A DNA stretch of 64,000 nt. Source: Desulfovibrio sp. G11 (GTDB lineage: Bacteria > Desulfobacterota > Desulfovibrionia > Desulfovibrionales > Desulfovibrionaceae). Positions 25,310-36,682 of the stretch are shown one piece after another. Under the pieces are notes generated by a model, which worked only from the letters and a program-made list of their open reading frames with translations, searched no databases and was not told where the DNA came from. The stretch lies in the NCBI RefSeq assembly GCF_900243745.1, contig NZ_LT984798.1, forward strand, positions 3,256,501 through 3,320,500, written 5' to 3'. Every line of letters starts with the position of its first letter. Position 1 is the first letter of the stretch. The position numbers and the translations under genes were made by a program.

Positions 25310-26403
25310 CTCTGCACCGCCAGATCATTGCCGATTATCACCATCTCCCGCTCATGCGGGTAAATATCTTCCGCCACATCGCGGTCGGGCAAAATTGCGT
25401 TAAGCCCGCACACCTCGGAAGCAATGGCCACCATGTGCTTGTGACGGCCGACAACGACGGGGCGCAATTTTTTTGAGTCACAGCAGGTCATCATGTTCCC
25501 ATCAGGCAAAAGAGCGATGATGGCGTTGGGGCCATTGATTTCCAGATGCGCCAGTGATTCCCGTATAAGGGCAAGCACCTTGCCGTCAGCGCGCTGCTCT
25601 GCCTCCGTAAATGGCAGGGGCGTGATGACATGCTTGAAATATTTTACGGGCCACTCAAGCTCATGCAGCACATAGTGCAGTGTGTACAGCAAGGTTTGCG
25701 AATCAGACTCAAAGCCGACATAGCCCCTGTGCAGTGCACTCTGAAGTTCTTTGTTTCTGGTAAAAAAAGTATTCTCTCCATTGGCGCAAACGGTATAGCC
25801 CTGAATAAAAAAAGGATGAGCCGCATACCGCACAATGTCATAATTGGTGTTCTGGCGGCACTGGACAACAATATTTTTGGCGGTCAGACGCTCATCATCA
25901 TTCCAGAGGCGAAAGTAGGTGGCGATATCTGCCGGGTCGCCTATTTCTTTCAGCGTCAACGTATCGGGCCAGAAGGAATAGACAAAGCCGTCATTGTTCT
26001 TTGCCAGCAAGGCCCGTAGCGCAAGCCGCGTATCAAGCAGCAGATCATCACGGTCTTGTTGCATCCGATAGCGATATATTTCCGGATAATCGTAATTTCT
26101 AAAGATATAACGGGGCATGGCCTCTACCTTGAGGCCCGGCTGCCTGTCTACATCAGGAACCCACTGGGCGACCTGCACAAAACCTTTTTTTTCCATAAAA
26201 TCATTGACAAGCTGTACACCTTGAGGTGTGCAGGCCAGAGAAAGCAGGGGCTTGTCTTTATAATGGCTGAACACCCCCTCCAGGTCCTGCATGATCATGG
26301 CAAAGCCGGAATTGTCGTGCCCTTCCTGCTGTGGCAACATAAGATTGAGCGCCACTGAGGGCGATACCGGCATGCTGCTCTTGATAGCACCGATTCTGCA
26401 CAT
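25297..26403 (-). CDS. Glutamate synthase glutamine amidotransferase subunit
   Basis: A 368-residue class-II (Ntn) glutamine amidotransferase. Translation from the ATG at 26403 gives Met-Cys-Arg-Ile-Gly, so Cys2 becomes the N-terminal nucleophile after Met removal, which fixes the start; GAGGT lies upstream. The glutamine-binding core has HDNSGFAMIMQD and FFTRNKELQSALHRGYVGFE followed by SDSQTLLYTLHYVL. It supplies ammonia to the synthase core encoded next. It is the first gene of the three-gene run. Confidence 0.92.
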   Translation of the reverse strand: MCRIGAIKSSMPVSPSVALNLMLPQQEGHDNSGFAMIMQDLEGVFSHYKDKPLLSLACTPQGVQLVNDFMEKKGFVQVAQWVPDVDRQPGLKVEAMPRYIFRNYDYPEIYRYRMQQDRDDLLLDTRLALRALLAKNNDGFVYSFWPDTLTLKEIGDPADIATYFRLWNDDERLTAKNIVVQCRQNTNYDIVRYAAHPFFIQGYTVCANGENTFFTRNKELQSALHRGYVGFESDSQTLLYTLHYVLHELEWPVKYFKHVITPLPFTEAEQRADGKVLALIRESLAHLEINGPNAIIALLPDGNMMTCCDSKKLRPVVVGRHKHMVAIASEVCGLNAILPDRDVAEDIYPHEREMVIIGNDLAVQRWNQ

Positions 26404-26752
26404 CGTCGTAACCTCGATAGAAAGTGCCGCGAGAAGACCGGTCCGCAATACGCGGCAACCGCAACACTGGTATATACATACAAATGGATGGTCAGGATGA
26501 AAGCCCTGTGAAACACCATAAGGCGCAACAACAAGGCTGTGAGCGAACTTCGGCTTCTGGGCTGGCAACAGCCGGGCAATCCGTCAGGATTGCCGAAACC
26601 TTACTGGCGGGTAGTGTCGGTCACGATAAGGGGGGGAAAGCAAGATTGCTACAAACATCGCTGACAGGCAAGAATTTATCTTCAAAAAATATGAAAAAAC
26701 TTAACATGCCTAAATAATTAAAATAAAGTATCATCAACAAAATATCCAGCTT
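26404..26752. promoter_or_regulatory. AT-rich upstream region of the glutamate synthase operon
   Basis: A gap of about 350 bases with no supported gene. It holds a hairpin GGCAATCC-GTCA-GGATTGCC at 26575-26594 without a T run, and a strongly AT-rich stretch at 26680-26760. It must contain the promoter of the glutamate synthase genes unless the IS256 insertion displaced it. Confidence 0.4.
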
Positions 26753-27510
26753 CATATATAGATAACGTACGGTATTTTTCGCACATTGAAAAAATAGAAG
26801 TAGCCCGCCAAGTCGGTTAAGTTTGGTTATCACCAAACAACCACCAAACCAACGTGGAGGGCTACAGATGGAAGCTATCAGGACGAACGGTAAAAATAAA
26901 GTTCCGGTGATTGCTGTCGATGAAGAAGAATTGCGGACACACGTTTCCGAGGTTGTGCGCCAAAGTGTCGAGGAGACCTTGAATGGCCTGCTTGATGCGG
27001 AAGCTGACACGCTCTGCCAGGCCCGACGCTATGAGCGTAATGCCGATCGAGCCAGCACCCGCGCTGGTCATTATGAGCGGAATTTGCAGACCAAGGCTGG
27101 CACGGTTCAGCTTAAGGTTCCCAAGCTGCGACACATGCCGTTTGAAACCGCGATAATCGAACGGTATCGTCGCCGGGAAAGTTCAGTGGAAGAAGCCTTG
27201 GTAGAGATGTACTTGGCAGGCGTGTCAGTGCGTCGGGTCGAGGACATTACCGAGGCTCTTTGGGGCAGTCGAGTCAGTCCAAGCACAATAAGCGACTTGA
27301 ATCAAAAGATTTTTGAGCGGGTTGAGGAATGGCGCAATCGACCACTTGAGCCGAAATCCCCGTACATTTTTGTGGATGGAATATGGCTGAAACGCTCTTG
27401 GGGCGGTGAAGTTCAAAACGTATCTGTGCTAGTAGCCATTGGCGTGAGTACCAGCGGCTTCCGTGAAATTCTCGGCGTGGCAGAAGGATCACGTGAGGAT
27501 GCAGAGCTGG

Positions 27511-28833
27511 GGGGGTGTCCATAACTTTGTGTAATCGGTTTACTTATTAAGTTGGAAATCTTTCCTCAAATTGTATGGCGAATCTGTTCAACGCTGCCTT
27601 CCAATCCCTGATGGGCATAGTCCATTTTTTGCTGATATTTCGCAGCGCCAGCCAGAAGATTTTGAAAACGGCCTCATCGTGGGGGAAAGCCCCCTTGGCT
27701 TTGGTCACCTTGCGCAGGCTCATGTTCAGCGATTCTATGGCATTCGTCGTATAGATCACCTTCCGGATTTCCGGCGGGTAGTCAAAGAAGGGGATTATCC
27801 GCTGCCAGTGGGCCCGCCAGGATTTTGTGATGAGCGGATAACTGGAATTGTATTTGTGTTCCAGGCGCTCAAGGGCTGACTGGGCCAGTTCTGCCGTTGG
27901 CGAGCTGTATATTTCCCTCAGGTCGGCGGCAACGGTTTTACGCTCCTTCCAGCCCACGAATTTCAAGCTGTTCCGGACCAGATGCACAATGCACAGCTGG
28001 ATTTGCGTTTTAGGAAATACGCTTTCAATGGCCTCCGGAAAGCCCTTAAGCCCGTCCACGCAGGCGATGAAGATGTCCTGCACTCCCCGGTTTCGCAGTT
28101 CCGTCACCACGGACAGCCAGAACTTTGCGCCCTCGTTCGGGGAGATCCACATACCCAACAAATCTTTCACGCCGCTCATGGTCACGCCAAGGGCCAGATA
28201 CACCGCCTTGGTACCGACCGTGCCGGAATCGCGCACCTTAACGTGGATGCAGTCCAGGTAAAGGATAGGATAAATGGCATCCAGAGGGCGGCCTTGCCAT
28301 TGACGGACATCCTCGGCCACTCCATCGGTTACCGCGCTGATAAGCGCCGGTGAAACGTCTGTGTGATACAGCTCTTTCAGATGCCCCTGGATTTCGCGTA
28401 CGCCCATGCCACGGGCATATAGCGAAATGATGCTATCATCTAAACCTTGCCAGTGGGTCTGATGCTTTTCCACCAACTGCGGCTCAAAACTGCCGTCCCG
28501 GTCTCGAGGAATCGCAATGGGCAAAGAGCCGTTCTTCCCCTTCAAGGTTTTTTTGCTTGTGCCGTTGCGGGTGTTGCCGCTGGCGTTGGCAACTCTGCCA
28601 TGTTTTTCATGCCCCAGATGGTAGGTCATCTCCGCTTGCAAAGCGCGCTCCATAACTCGCTTGGTCAGTTGTTCCAGAATGCCGTTTTTTCCCAGCAGGT
28701 CGTCGGGCTTTTGATAGTTGGCAAGCAGAGCGTCAATTAACTCATCGGGTATATCTTTGGGGTCGACCATCATCAATCCTCCGATAATCGGGGTAACATG
28801 ATTGGCCGATTACACAAAATTTCTTACACCCTC
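27511..28833 (-). mobile_element. IS256-family element B (nested)
   Basis: A 1323-bp element with related ends: left GGGGGTGTCCATAACTTTGT and right (read inward) GAGGGTGTAAGAAATTTTGT, both leading into GTAATCGG. The flanks AGAGCTGG (27503-27510) and AAAGCTGG (28834-28841) form an imperfect 8-bp repeat. Orientation is opposite to its host element. Confidence 0.87.
27547..28773 (-). CDS. IS256-family transposase B (intact)
   Basis: A 408-residue mutator-type transposase. Catalytic regions: ILYLDCIHVKVRDSGTVGTK (first Asp), IFIACVDGLKGFPEAIESVF with CIVHLVRNSLKFV (second Asp and following helix), and YTTNAIESLNMSLRKVTKAK (Glu). The ATG at 28773 follows GGAGGATTG; a second ATG lies at the next codon. 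Only about family-level similarity to transposase A is visible, so the two elements are distinct. Confidence 0.95.
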   Translation of the reverse strand: MMVDPKDIPDELIDALLANYQKPDDLLGKNGILEQLTKRVMERALQAEMTYHLGHEKHGRVANASGNTRNGTSKKTLKGKNGSLPIAIPRDRDGSFEPQLVEKHQTHWQGLDDSIISLYARGMGVREIQGHLKELYHTDVSPALISAVTDGVAEDVRQWQGRPLDAIYPILYLDCIHVKVRDSGTVGTKAVYLALGVTMSGVKDLLGMWISPNEGAKFWLSVVTELRNRGVQDIFIACVDGLKGFPEAIESVFPKTQIQLCIVHLVRNSLKFVGWKERKTVAADLREIYSSPTAELAQSALERLEHKYNSSYPLITKSWRAHWQRIIPFFDYPPEIRKVIYTTNAIESLNMSLRKVTKAKGAFPHDEAVFKIFWLALRNISKKWTMPIRDWKAALNRFAIQFEERFPT

Positions 28834-29556
28834 AAAGCTGGCGGCAATTTCTTCGGTATCTCCGAGAGCGTGGTCTTGAACAGATAGACCTCGTTGTATC
28901 TGATAAAAGTCTTGGCTTTCTGGAGGCGCTAGGAGAATTTTACCCTGATGCCAAATGGCAGCGTTGCGTGGTGCATTTTTATCGCAACGTACTGCATGCG
29001 GTTCCTCGCGGTAAAGCCAAAGAAGTTGCTTTGATGCTCAAAGCTGTTCATGCCCAAGAGGATAAAGAAGCCGCACGCCGGAAATCGGTGGAAGTGATAA
29101 GCAAATTACGGGCGCAACGTCTTGAGAAGGCAGCCAGAATAGTGGAATCCGGCTGTGACGAAACGCTTTCGTACTATGATTTCCCCGTAGCCCATTGGCG
29201 GCACATAAGGACGAACAATCCGCTTGAGCGTTTGAACCGTGAAATTCGCCGCCGAACCAGAGTTGTGGGGAGCTTTCCGGATGGTCACGCCGCCCTGATG
29301 TTGGTGGCTGCCCGCCTGCGCTATATGGCAGGCCAAAAGTGGGGCACGCAACGGTATATGAACATGAACCAAGAAATATTGGCTTAAAATCTGAGCCTTC
29401 GCGGCTCGATACGAAACCATGCTTCACCGACTGGCTGCTGCAAAATGTGCGAAAAATTCTGGACACTACCCATATATACGCAGTGCAGCCTGCTGTGACT
29501 GAAGCGGCCGTTCATTCACATCGGTAAAAAACATATCAAACCTGCCCACAGAAACG

Positions 29557-29618
29557 GTCATGCGTATGAAAACCAAAGGCCGCCCGTACGGGCGGCCTTT
29601 GGTTTTCATACGCATGAC
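29557..29618. repeat. 62-bp perfect palindrome
   Basis: Two 31-base arms pair perfectly about the centre T|A at 29587/29588, with no spacer. The core is AAAGGCCGCCCG / CGGGCGGCCTTT. It ends 16 bases before the stop of the HD-GYP-like gene on the minus strand, so it probably also acts as its terminator (TTTT after the inner stem). Confidence 0.9.
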
Positions 29619-29633
29619 ACTGAAGGATAAAAA

Positions 29634-31754
29634 CTATTCCGTGGCGGCAGGCAGGGCCTCGCATCCATTTTGTACATGCCGCTTTTCAGTGGCGGCAATG
29701 GCCTTTTGCAGGCTGTCGACCGGCAAGGTCGCAAGCGCCGCCACCACATCCTGATCAAAACCCTGATCACGCTTAAGCAGGATAATAGCCTCCTGAGGCT
29801 CCATACCGGCCCGGTATGAGCGGGGGCTGACCATCGCACAGAAAGCGTTGACCACAGCCAGGATACGCGCATTGGGCGTAATATCGTTGCCGCTGAGCTT
29901 GCGGGGCTGACCGGTACCGTCGAGCCTTTCACCCATCTGGTACACAGCATCCGGAACGGGCAAGCCAAACTGCAAATCACACAAGGCGCGGTACGCATAC
30001 TCGGGAGCGCGCATGACTTCTTTTTGCTCTTCCGGAGTAAGTTTACCTGTTTTGATCAGCAGGTGGTGAGGCACAAATATTTTGCCTACCTGAGAAAGCC
30101 GCGCTGCAAGCCGCAAGGTTTCTCTATCCTTGTCGGGAAGATCCAGACTTCCGGCCAGCAACTCCACAACTTGCTCCATTTTTTGTGAATGACCGATGAG
30201 GTTTACATCCACACTCTCAATGGCGCGCACAAGGGCCGCAATGCTGCTGGCCTGGCGCTCGCGGGCAGCCTCTGCCCGGCGGCGGAACTCTGTGATATCC
30301 TGGAAAATGCCAACGCAGCCGCCTGTTTCTGAAATTTCTCCTTGCAAGCTATCCTCAAAGGGAAAGAGCGTTACCCTGTAAAGACGGGCGTCCTGATCCT
30401 GTCCCAGCGAAAGTTCAAGACTTCCTTCAACCTTTTCTTCTGCTACTTTTTGCATGCCTTCCATCAGCGTTTCTGCGGCAGAATCGGGCAGCACGCTGCA
30501 AAGGTTACTGCCCACAAGCTCTGTTTCACTTTTGCCTGTCATGGCGCTGAAAGCCGGATTGCACATCTGCAGTCGCCCACGGCTGTCAGCAAGCATGAGG
30601 CCCGCCTGAAGAGAAGCGTTCACGCTGTCGAGCATGAGTTTCTGCTGCTTGATGAGTGCATAAAGCCGTTGAAAATGTCTGGCTGTGGCCCGGTATGAAC
30701 GTCCTGCAATGCCGGCCCACACCAGCGCCACCAACAGGGCTGTACCCAGGCTGCCGAGAACGCCAAGACCGTATATCTGCCTGCTCTGGCTCTCCAGAAC
30801 AGAGTCGACGATACCCACAGGCACTTCCAGCACCATCCACCAGTTGAAGGCGCTTACATAACTGCCCAGAGAATAAACTTCGCCCTGTTCCGCAATGCCC
30901 TGCCTGCGCTTAAAGGCAAGGCTGCCCTCCTGCAGGTCAGCAGGGTATGGGAAAAAATCCGCCTTGCCGCCGCGCAGGCTTATTACCTGCATGCTTTCAA
31001 CATGCTGCTGTACAATGCACTGACGGATTTCGCGGTACTGCTCCTGGCTCAACGACAAAAAGGAAGCCAGCGCCCTGTCCACGGGTATGGTGGCCAGCAA
31101 GGCCGCTACAGGCACGGTGCTGCCCTGCCCAAGTACCTCATAAAGCGGATCGGCAAGATCCATGACAAGATTTTGCCCCAAGGCGCGCACCGGACCAAAA
31201 ACAATTGATTTTCCAGCAATGGCCCTGCGTACCATGTCTGTCTGGGCTTCCCCAAGGGCAGCATCATGCTCCTGTATGACCAGCGGCTGGCCGTCAGGCA
31301 GAACGATGCGGGCTGCGGTCCACTGCCTGCTTTTTGCGAAGTCCCGCAACAGATCCTGCATATACGGCAACTGTTCGGCCAGCGAGCGCAGAGCCTCATC
31401 GCCACTCCCCTGCGCATCAGGCGCGGCAAGCCGGGCAGCCCCATCAGGCCCAAGATTGCGAACATCCACCGCATACAGGCGAAACATTTCTGCTGAGCTG
31501 ACAAAACGCGCCTGCTCCACAAGACCGTTGCGCCATGTATGCACAGCCTCAAGAGATTTTTCCAGCCAGACCTGCTCTATCTCTCTCTGACTGTTTAACA
31601 CATCCTGCGTGACATTCCTGAGCTGGAGTGTGCACAGCACGTACGCCACAGCGGACGCCACCAAAAAAATCGCCAGACTTACCGCCGCAACCACCGCTTT
31701 TCTCAACTGGTATTTGCTGACGACACTTTTGACATCCATCTCTTGAATTTTCAT
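29634..31754 (-). CDS. Membrane sensor: periplasmic domain, PAS and degenerate HD-GYP
   Basis: A 706-residue protein: membrane helix ~19-42, extracytoplasmic sensor region ~43-327, second helix ~328-350, PAS ~373-490 and an HD-GYP-like domain ~505-680. The HD-GYP metal ligands are lost: His-Asp becomes Ser-Gln in LSQVGK (553-558), the HP motif becomes AP, HHE becomes MGE and GYP becomes GQP (608-617), and a later Asp is Asn in VVNAF. It therefore probably does not hydrolyse c-di-GMP and may bind it or act only as a relay. It begins eight bases after a LapG-like protease gene, resembling the LapG/LapD pairing. Confidence 0.88.
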   Translation of the reverse strand: MKIQEMDVKSVVSKYQLRKAVVAAVSLAIFLVASAVAYVLCTLQLRNVTQDVLNSQREIEQVWLEKSLEAVHTWRNGLVEQARFVSSAEMFRLYAVDVRNLGPDGAARLAAPDAQGSGDEALRSLAEQLPYMQDLLRDFAKSRQWTAARIVLPDGQPLVIQEHDAALGEAQTDMVRRAIAGKSIVFGPVRALGQNLVMDLADPLYEVLGQGSTVPVAALLATIPVDRALASFLSLSQEQYREIRQCIVQQHVESMQVISLRGGKADFFPYPADLQEGSLAFKRRQGIAEQGEVYSLGSYVSAFNWWMVLEVPVGIVDSVLESQSRQIYGLGVLGSLGTALLVALVWAGIAGRSYRATARHFQRLYALIKQQKLMLDSVNASLQAGLMLADSRGRLQMCNPAFSAMTGKSETELVGSNLCSVLPDSAAETLMEGMQKVAEEKVEGSLELSLGQDQDARLYRVTLFPFEDSLQGEISETGGCVGIFQDITEFRRRAEAARERQASSIAALVRAIESVDVNLIGHSQKMEQVVELLAGSLDLPDKDRETLRLAARLSQVGKIFVPHHLLIKTGKLTPEEQKEVMRAPEYAYRALCDLQFGLPVPDAVYQMGERLDGTGQPRKLSGNDITPNARILAVVNAFCAMVSPRSYRAGMEPQEAIILLKRDQGFDQDVVAALATLPVDSLQKAIAATEKRHVQNGCEALPAATE

Positions 31755-31762
31755 AAATTTTC

Positions 31763-32755
31763 CTACTTCAGCTTGCGCCCTTTAAGATGCGCCCAGCGGC
31801 CAGACTCATTGACCGAGTATTGTGGACTATACTGCCTGATCCTGCTGTGTGACAAAACAGTATTACTTAGATTATCAAGTATATATGCGTCGCCATTCAG
31901 ATAGACGGCTAAAACGGCGTGTGCCAGATTTCGCAACGTATCGCGCACAACGACTATTCGCATGTTTTCAGCGGGAATGCCCAGCTCTTTGAGGGTGAAG
32001 TATTTGACTATGGCATAGTCTTCACAATCACCTGATTTCTTTAAAAATTCAGCAGGAATGGCCCAATAATCCTCCACACCCCAGTTGGCGATATCTTCTT
32101 TGTAGGGCCATGTATTCCAGAAGCTGTTAACATAGCGTAAAAGCTCCATGGTATTTTTGCCTTGAGCATTTTTTTTAAAACTGTCCCAGGTCACGGACTT
32201 TTTAAAATACTTGCCAGGAATAAAGATCGGATCTTTTTTGTTGCGCTTAAGGACATCAAGCCAGCCCGGCAATGAAGACAACGGACGTTTAAACTCAACA
32301 GTGCCGAAAAGCTGCACCTTGGAACCTGGCGCAGCGGACGGTTCCGGAGAACTGCTGCCCACGTCTGCAGACGTTTTTGCATGTTCTGCAGCCTGGGGCT
32401 GCTCCCGAGCGTCGCCGTCATTTTCCTGAACCGAAGCGGCATCTTTTTCAGACAGCGCGGCAGCATCGGGCTCATCGCCCCCGGGTTCAGAAAAAAATGG
32501 CTGCGACTGCCCGGCGACTTCTGCCAAAGAAGCCGGGGGGACATCATCCACGCTGTTCAGGCTGGCAGATAGCGGGCGCTCTGGCGCAACATCGTCATCA
32601 ATGGGCCTTCCGGCTGCAATTTCCGCGTTGTGGCCCTGCTCCGCCCTGGCAATGGCAGGCGAAAAATGCCGCCAGGCCAAAACGGACAGAAAAAAGATCA
32701 CTGCCACCAGCAGTGTTATTATGATTGAGGCACGTAATATACGGGAATGCTTCAT
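31763..32755 (-). CDS. LapG-like transglutaminase-fold cysteine protease
   Basis: A 330-residue protein. An N-terminal membrane or signal segment (about 9-27) is followed by an acidic, Pro/Ser-rich linker (40-145) and a BTLCP/DUF920-type domain. The catalytic triad is visible: Cys244 in SGDCEDYAIVKY, His279 in NLAHAVLAV, Asp294 in YILDNLS. In Pseudomonas, LapG cleaves the anchoring region of the giant adhesin LapA in the periplasm and is held inactive by the c-di-GMP receptor LapD. The start at 32755 follows a weak site; in-frame codons upstream give no better leader. The long linker is unusual for LapG. Confidence 0.87.
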   Translation of the reverse strand: MKHSRILRASIIITLLVAVIFFLSVLAWRHFSPAIARAEQGHNAEIAAGRPIDDDVAPERPLSASLNSVDDVPPASLAEVAGQSQPFFSEPGGDEPDAAALSEKDAASVQENDGDAREQPQAAEHAKTSADVGSSSPEPSAAPGSKVQLFGTVEFKRPLSSLPGWLDVLKRNKKDPIFIPGKYFKKSVTWDSFKKNAQGKNTMELLRYVNSFWNTWPYKEDIANWGVEDYWAIPAEFLKKSGDCEDYAIVKYFTLKELGIPAENMRIVVVRDTLRNLAHAVLAVYLNGDAYILDNLSNTVLSHSRIRQYSPQYSVNESGRWAHLKGRKLK

Positions 32756-34631
<1,876 letters not shown>

Positions 34632-34660
34632 CGGCAAAGTCTTCTGACCTGCCTTCTGCA

Positions 34661-34693
34661 AGCCGGAGACCCAGCAGGGTTTCCGGCTTTTTT
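34661..34693 (+). terminator. Terminator after gdhA
   Basis: Stem AGCCGGAGACCC / GGGTTTCCGGCT (one G-T pair) with loop AGCA, followed by TTTTT, 30 bases past the gdhA stop. Confidence 0.88.
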
Positions 34694-34925
34694 GCGCTTA
34701 TGCCCTCTCTTGCCGGCATGCTTGCCCGAAAAAGATCAACAAAAATCGCGGCCCATATTTTACTGTGTTCTTGTCGCCAAATGATTGTAGGGCGGCTTTG
34801 CCGACCGTTAAGCAATCCTTTGAAGCGTTCATTGCTCTATTGTAAAAATCTGCACCTATCAGCTATAGTCTAACGCATTTCAAGCCACAGCTGCTTAAAG
34901 CATCATGGCAAAAACATATGGCTAT

Positions 34926-35064
34926 CAATGTTGTCCGGTTAAGCACCCATAGCTAACAGGCTATAACTATAGGTGTTTATAGTTTTTCGTCTTCGTGGAT
35001 TCAGAAGTTCTTCCAGAGAATCCTTGCCGAACAGATTCAAGCAAATGAGCTCGAAGAGTTGTTG
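34926..35064 (-). mobile_element. IS4-family element remnant (3' end)
   Basis: Nearly identical to the end of the IS4 element at 55244-55382 (one difference noticed), starting with the terminal CAATGTTGTCCGG. It encodes only the transposase C terminus (QQLFELICLNLFGKDSLEEL, then LNPRRRKTINTYSYSLLAMG). It stops exactly where the IS21 element begins, and the other part is not on the far side. Confidence 0.9.
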
Positions 35065-35179
35065 TGTTGCGCGGCATGTAAAAATGACCCACCAAAACGG
35101 CAAATGAGCAGGCAAAAGTGACCCACCCTGGACAACGGTTTTCCGAAGGTGAAAAGTTCCCTTTGGAGGACGCCAGGAG

Positions 35180-36682
35180 ATGTTGGGAATGGAAACAATC
35201 AGAAAGATCCGGTTGGCGCTGAGTAAAGGGATGAGCATCCGTGAGGCCGCGACGAAGTTTACCAAGTCACGCAATACGATCCGCAAGATTTTGCGTAGCG
35301 GAGCGACGAGTTTTGTATACCAGCGCAAGGAGCAGCTCTACCCCGCATTAGGCAGTTATATAGAGTCTCTTGAGGCTTTGCTCGAAGCCAATGCGAGCCT
35401 TGCGCCCTCCAAGCGACGCACGATGCTCGCTCTGTATGAGGAGCTACAGGGACAAGGATATCAGGGAAGTTATAGTTCCGTCCGACGGTACGCAGGCAAA
35501 TGGCGCGGAGAGCGGGCCGCGTTGTCCGAGGTGTATGTGCCGCTTTCTTTTGGCAAGGGTGAGGCGTTCCAGTTTGACTGGAGCAGTGAGGAAGTGGAGA
35601 TAGGCGGCAAAGTAATACGGACAGGTGTTGCGCATTTTCGTCTCTGCCATAGCCGGATGAGTTTCATTGTGGCGTATCCATTGCAACGCATGGAGATGCT
35701 TTTGGATGCCCATGTTCTGGCGCATGACTTCTTCGGCGGCTTGTGCACACGCGGAATCTACGACAACCTTAAGAGTGTGGTTACGAAGATATGCAAGGGC
35801 AAGGAGCGCGAGTTCAATGCGCGCTTCCTGGAGTGCAGCTCGCACTATCTTTTTGAAATAGAAGCCTGCACTCCAGCCGCCGGCTGGGAAAAGGGACAGG
35901 TTGAGCGTCAGGTGCAGATTTTGCGGAAGCGTTTTTTTACGCCCCGGTTACGCTTCGCCTCTTTTACCGATTTGAACGCCCATTTACGGGAACGCGCCAT
36001 CGCGTATGCCAAAACAGCCAGGCATCCAGAAATGCGCGAGCGGAACATCTACAGCGTTTTCGAAGAGGAGCGGGAATTTCTGGTCAAAACGGCGCTCCCC
36101 TTTGATGCCTGTATAGCGCAGGAAGTACGGGTCAGCCCGCAATGCCTGGTGAACTTTGATCGCAATCGGTACAGCGTACCTTGCGCCCACGCCAACAAAA
36201 GCGTGCAACGGCGCGTGTATGCCGACCTCCTTCGCTTTTACGCTGATGGAGGACTTATCGCCGAACACAAGCGGAGTTTCGGACTGGATGAAACCCTCTG
36301 CGATCCCATGCATTACCTTCCTGTGCTGGAGCGCAAACCCGGCGCGTTACGTAACGGACGGCCCTTTCAGAACTGGACGCTTCCCGCCGGTCTGCAAACT
36401 TTGCGCGACAAGCTTGCAAACGTAAACGGAGGCGATAGGCAACTTGCGGGCATCCTGGCCGCCATTCCGCAATATGGAGAAGAAGCGGTCAACGTGGCTT
36501 GCGAATTGGCACTGGAGTCAGGCTTGACCAGCAAAGACGCGGTGCTGAACATCCTGTGCAGAACCACGGAAGACGCCCCGACATGTGACATCACTCCTCC
36601 GGCGCATTTGCGTCTGCTGCACCCGCCAAAGGCCAATTGCGCGGGCTATGAGCGGCTTCTGGAGGTGAATCATGGTTCGTGA
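35180..36682 (+). CDS. istA: IS21 transposase IstA
   Basis: A 500-residue IS21-family transposase with an N-terminal helix-turn-helix ([20 protein letters not shown], then [15 protein letters not shown]), a DDE core starting [17 protein letters not shown], then [10 protein letters not shown] (second Asp) and [20 protein letters not shown] (Glu region). The C terminus carries the Mu-type beta-barrel segment ([20 protein letters not shown]). It overlaps istB by 11 bases. Confidence 0.95.
   Translation: MLGMETIRKIRLALSKGMSIREAATKFTKSRNTIRKILRSGATSFVYQRKEQLYPALGSYIESLEALLEANASLAPSKRRTMLALYEELQGQGYQGSYSSVRRYAGKWRGERAALSEVYVPLSFGKGEAFQFDWSSEEVEIGGKVIRTGVAHFRLCHSRMSFIVAYPLQRMEMLLDAHVLAHDFFGGLCTRGIYDNLKSVVTKICKGKEREFNARFLECSSHYLFEIEACTPAAGWEKGQVERQVQILRKRFFTPRLRFASFTDLNAHLRERAIAYAKTARHPEMRERNIYSVFEEEREFLVKTALPFDACIAQEVRVSPQCLVNFDRNRYSVPCAHANKSVQRRVYADLLRFYADGGLIAEHKRSFGLDETLCDPMHYLPVLERKPGALRNGRPFQNWTLPAGLQTLRDKLANVNGGDRQLAGILAAIPQYGEEAVNVACELALESGLTSKDAVLNILCRTTEDAPTCDITPPAHLRLLHPPKANCAGYERLLEVNHGS

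Larger units (their letters stand above)
26868..29387 (+). pseudogene. IS256-family transposase A, split by element B
   Basis: The 5' part (26868-27510) encodes the N-terminal ~214 residues, including the conserved FVDGIWLKRSWGGEVQNVSV with the first catalytic Asp. The 3' part (28834-29387) resumes at SWRQFLRYLRERGLEQIDLV, contains VVSDKSLGF (second Asp) and HIRTNNPLERLNREIRRRTR (Glu, the mutator-type signature). The element B insertion separates them. GGAGGG lies six bases before the ATG. No functional transposase can be made from this copy. Confidence 0.93.
26761..29470 (+). mobile_element. IS256-family element A, interrupted by element B
   Basis: The host element is about 1.38 kb without its insert. 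Its ends match: left GATAACGTACGGTATTTTTC and right (read inward) GGTAGTGTCCAGAATTTTTC, both continuing GCACATT. It is flanked by an 8-bp direct repeat CATATATA (26753-26760 and 29471-29478). A second, unrelated-sequence IS256-family element sits inside its transposase gene. Confidence 0.88.

Noticed and set aside
26609-26618. GGGTAGTGTC resembling the right end of IS256 element A
   Set aside because: The true left end with matching inner sequence and an 8-bp duplication lies at 26761; this is a chance match.
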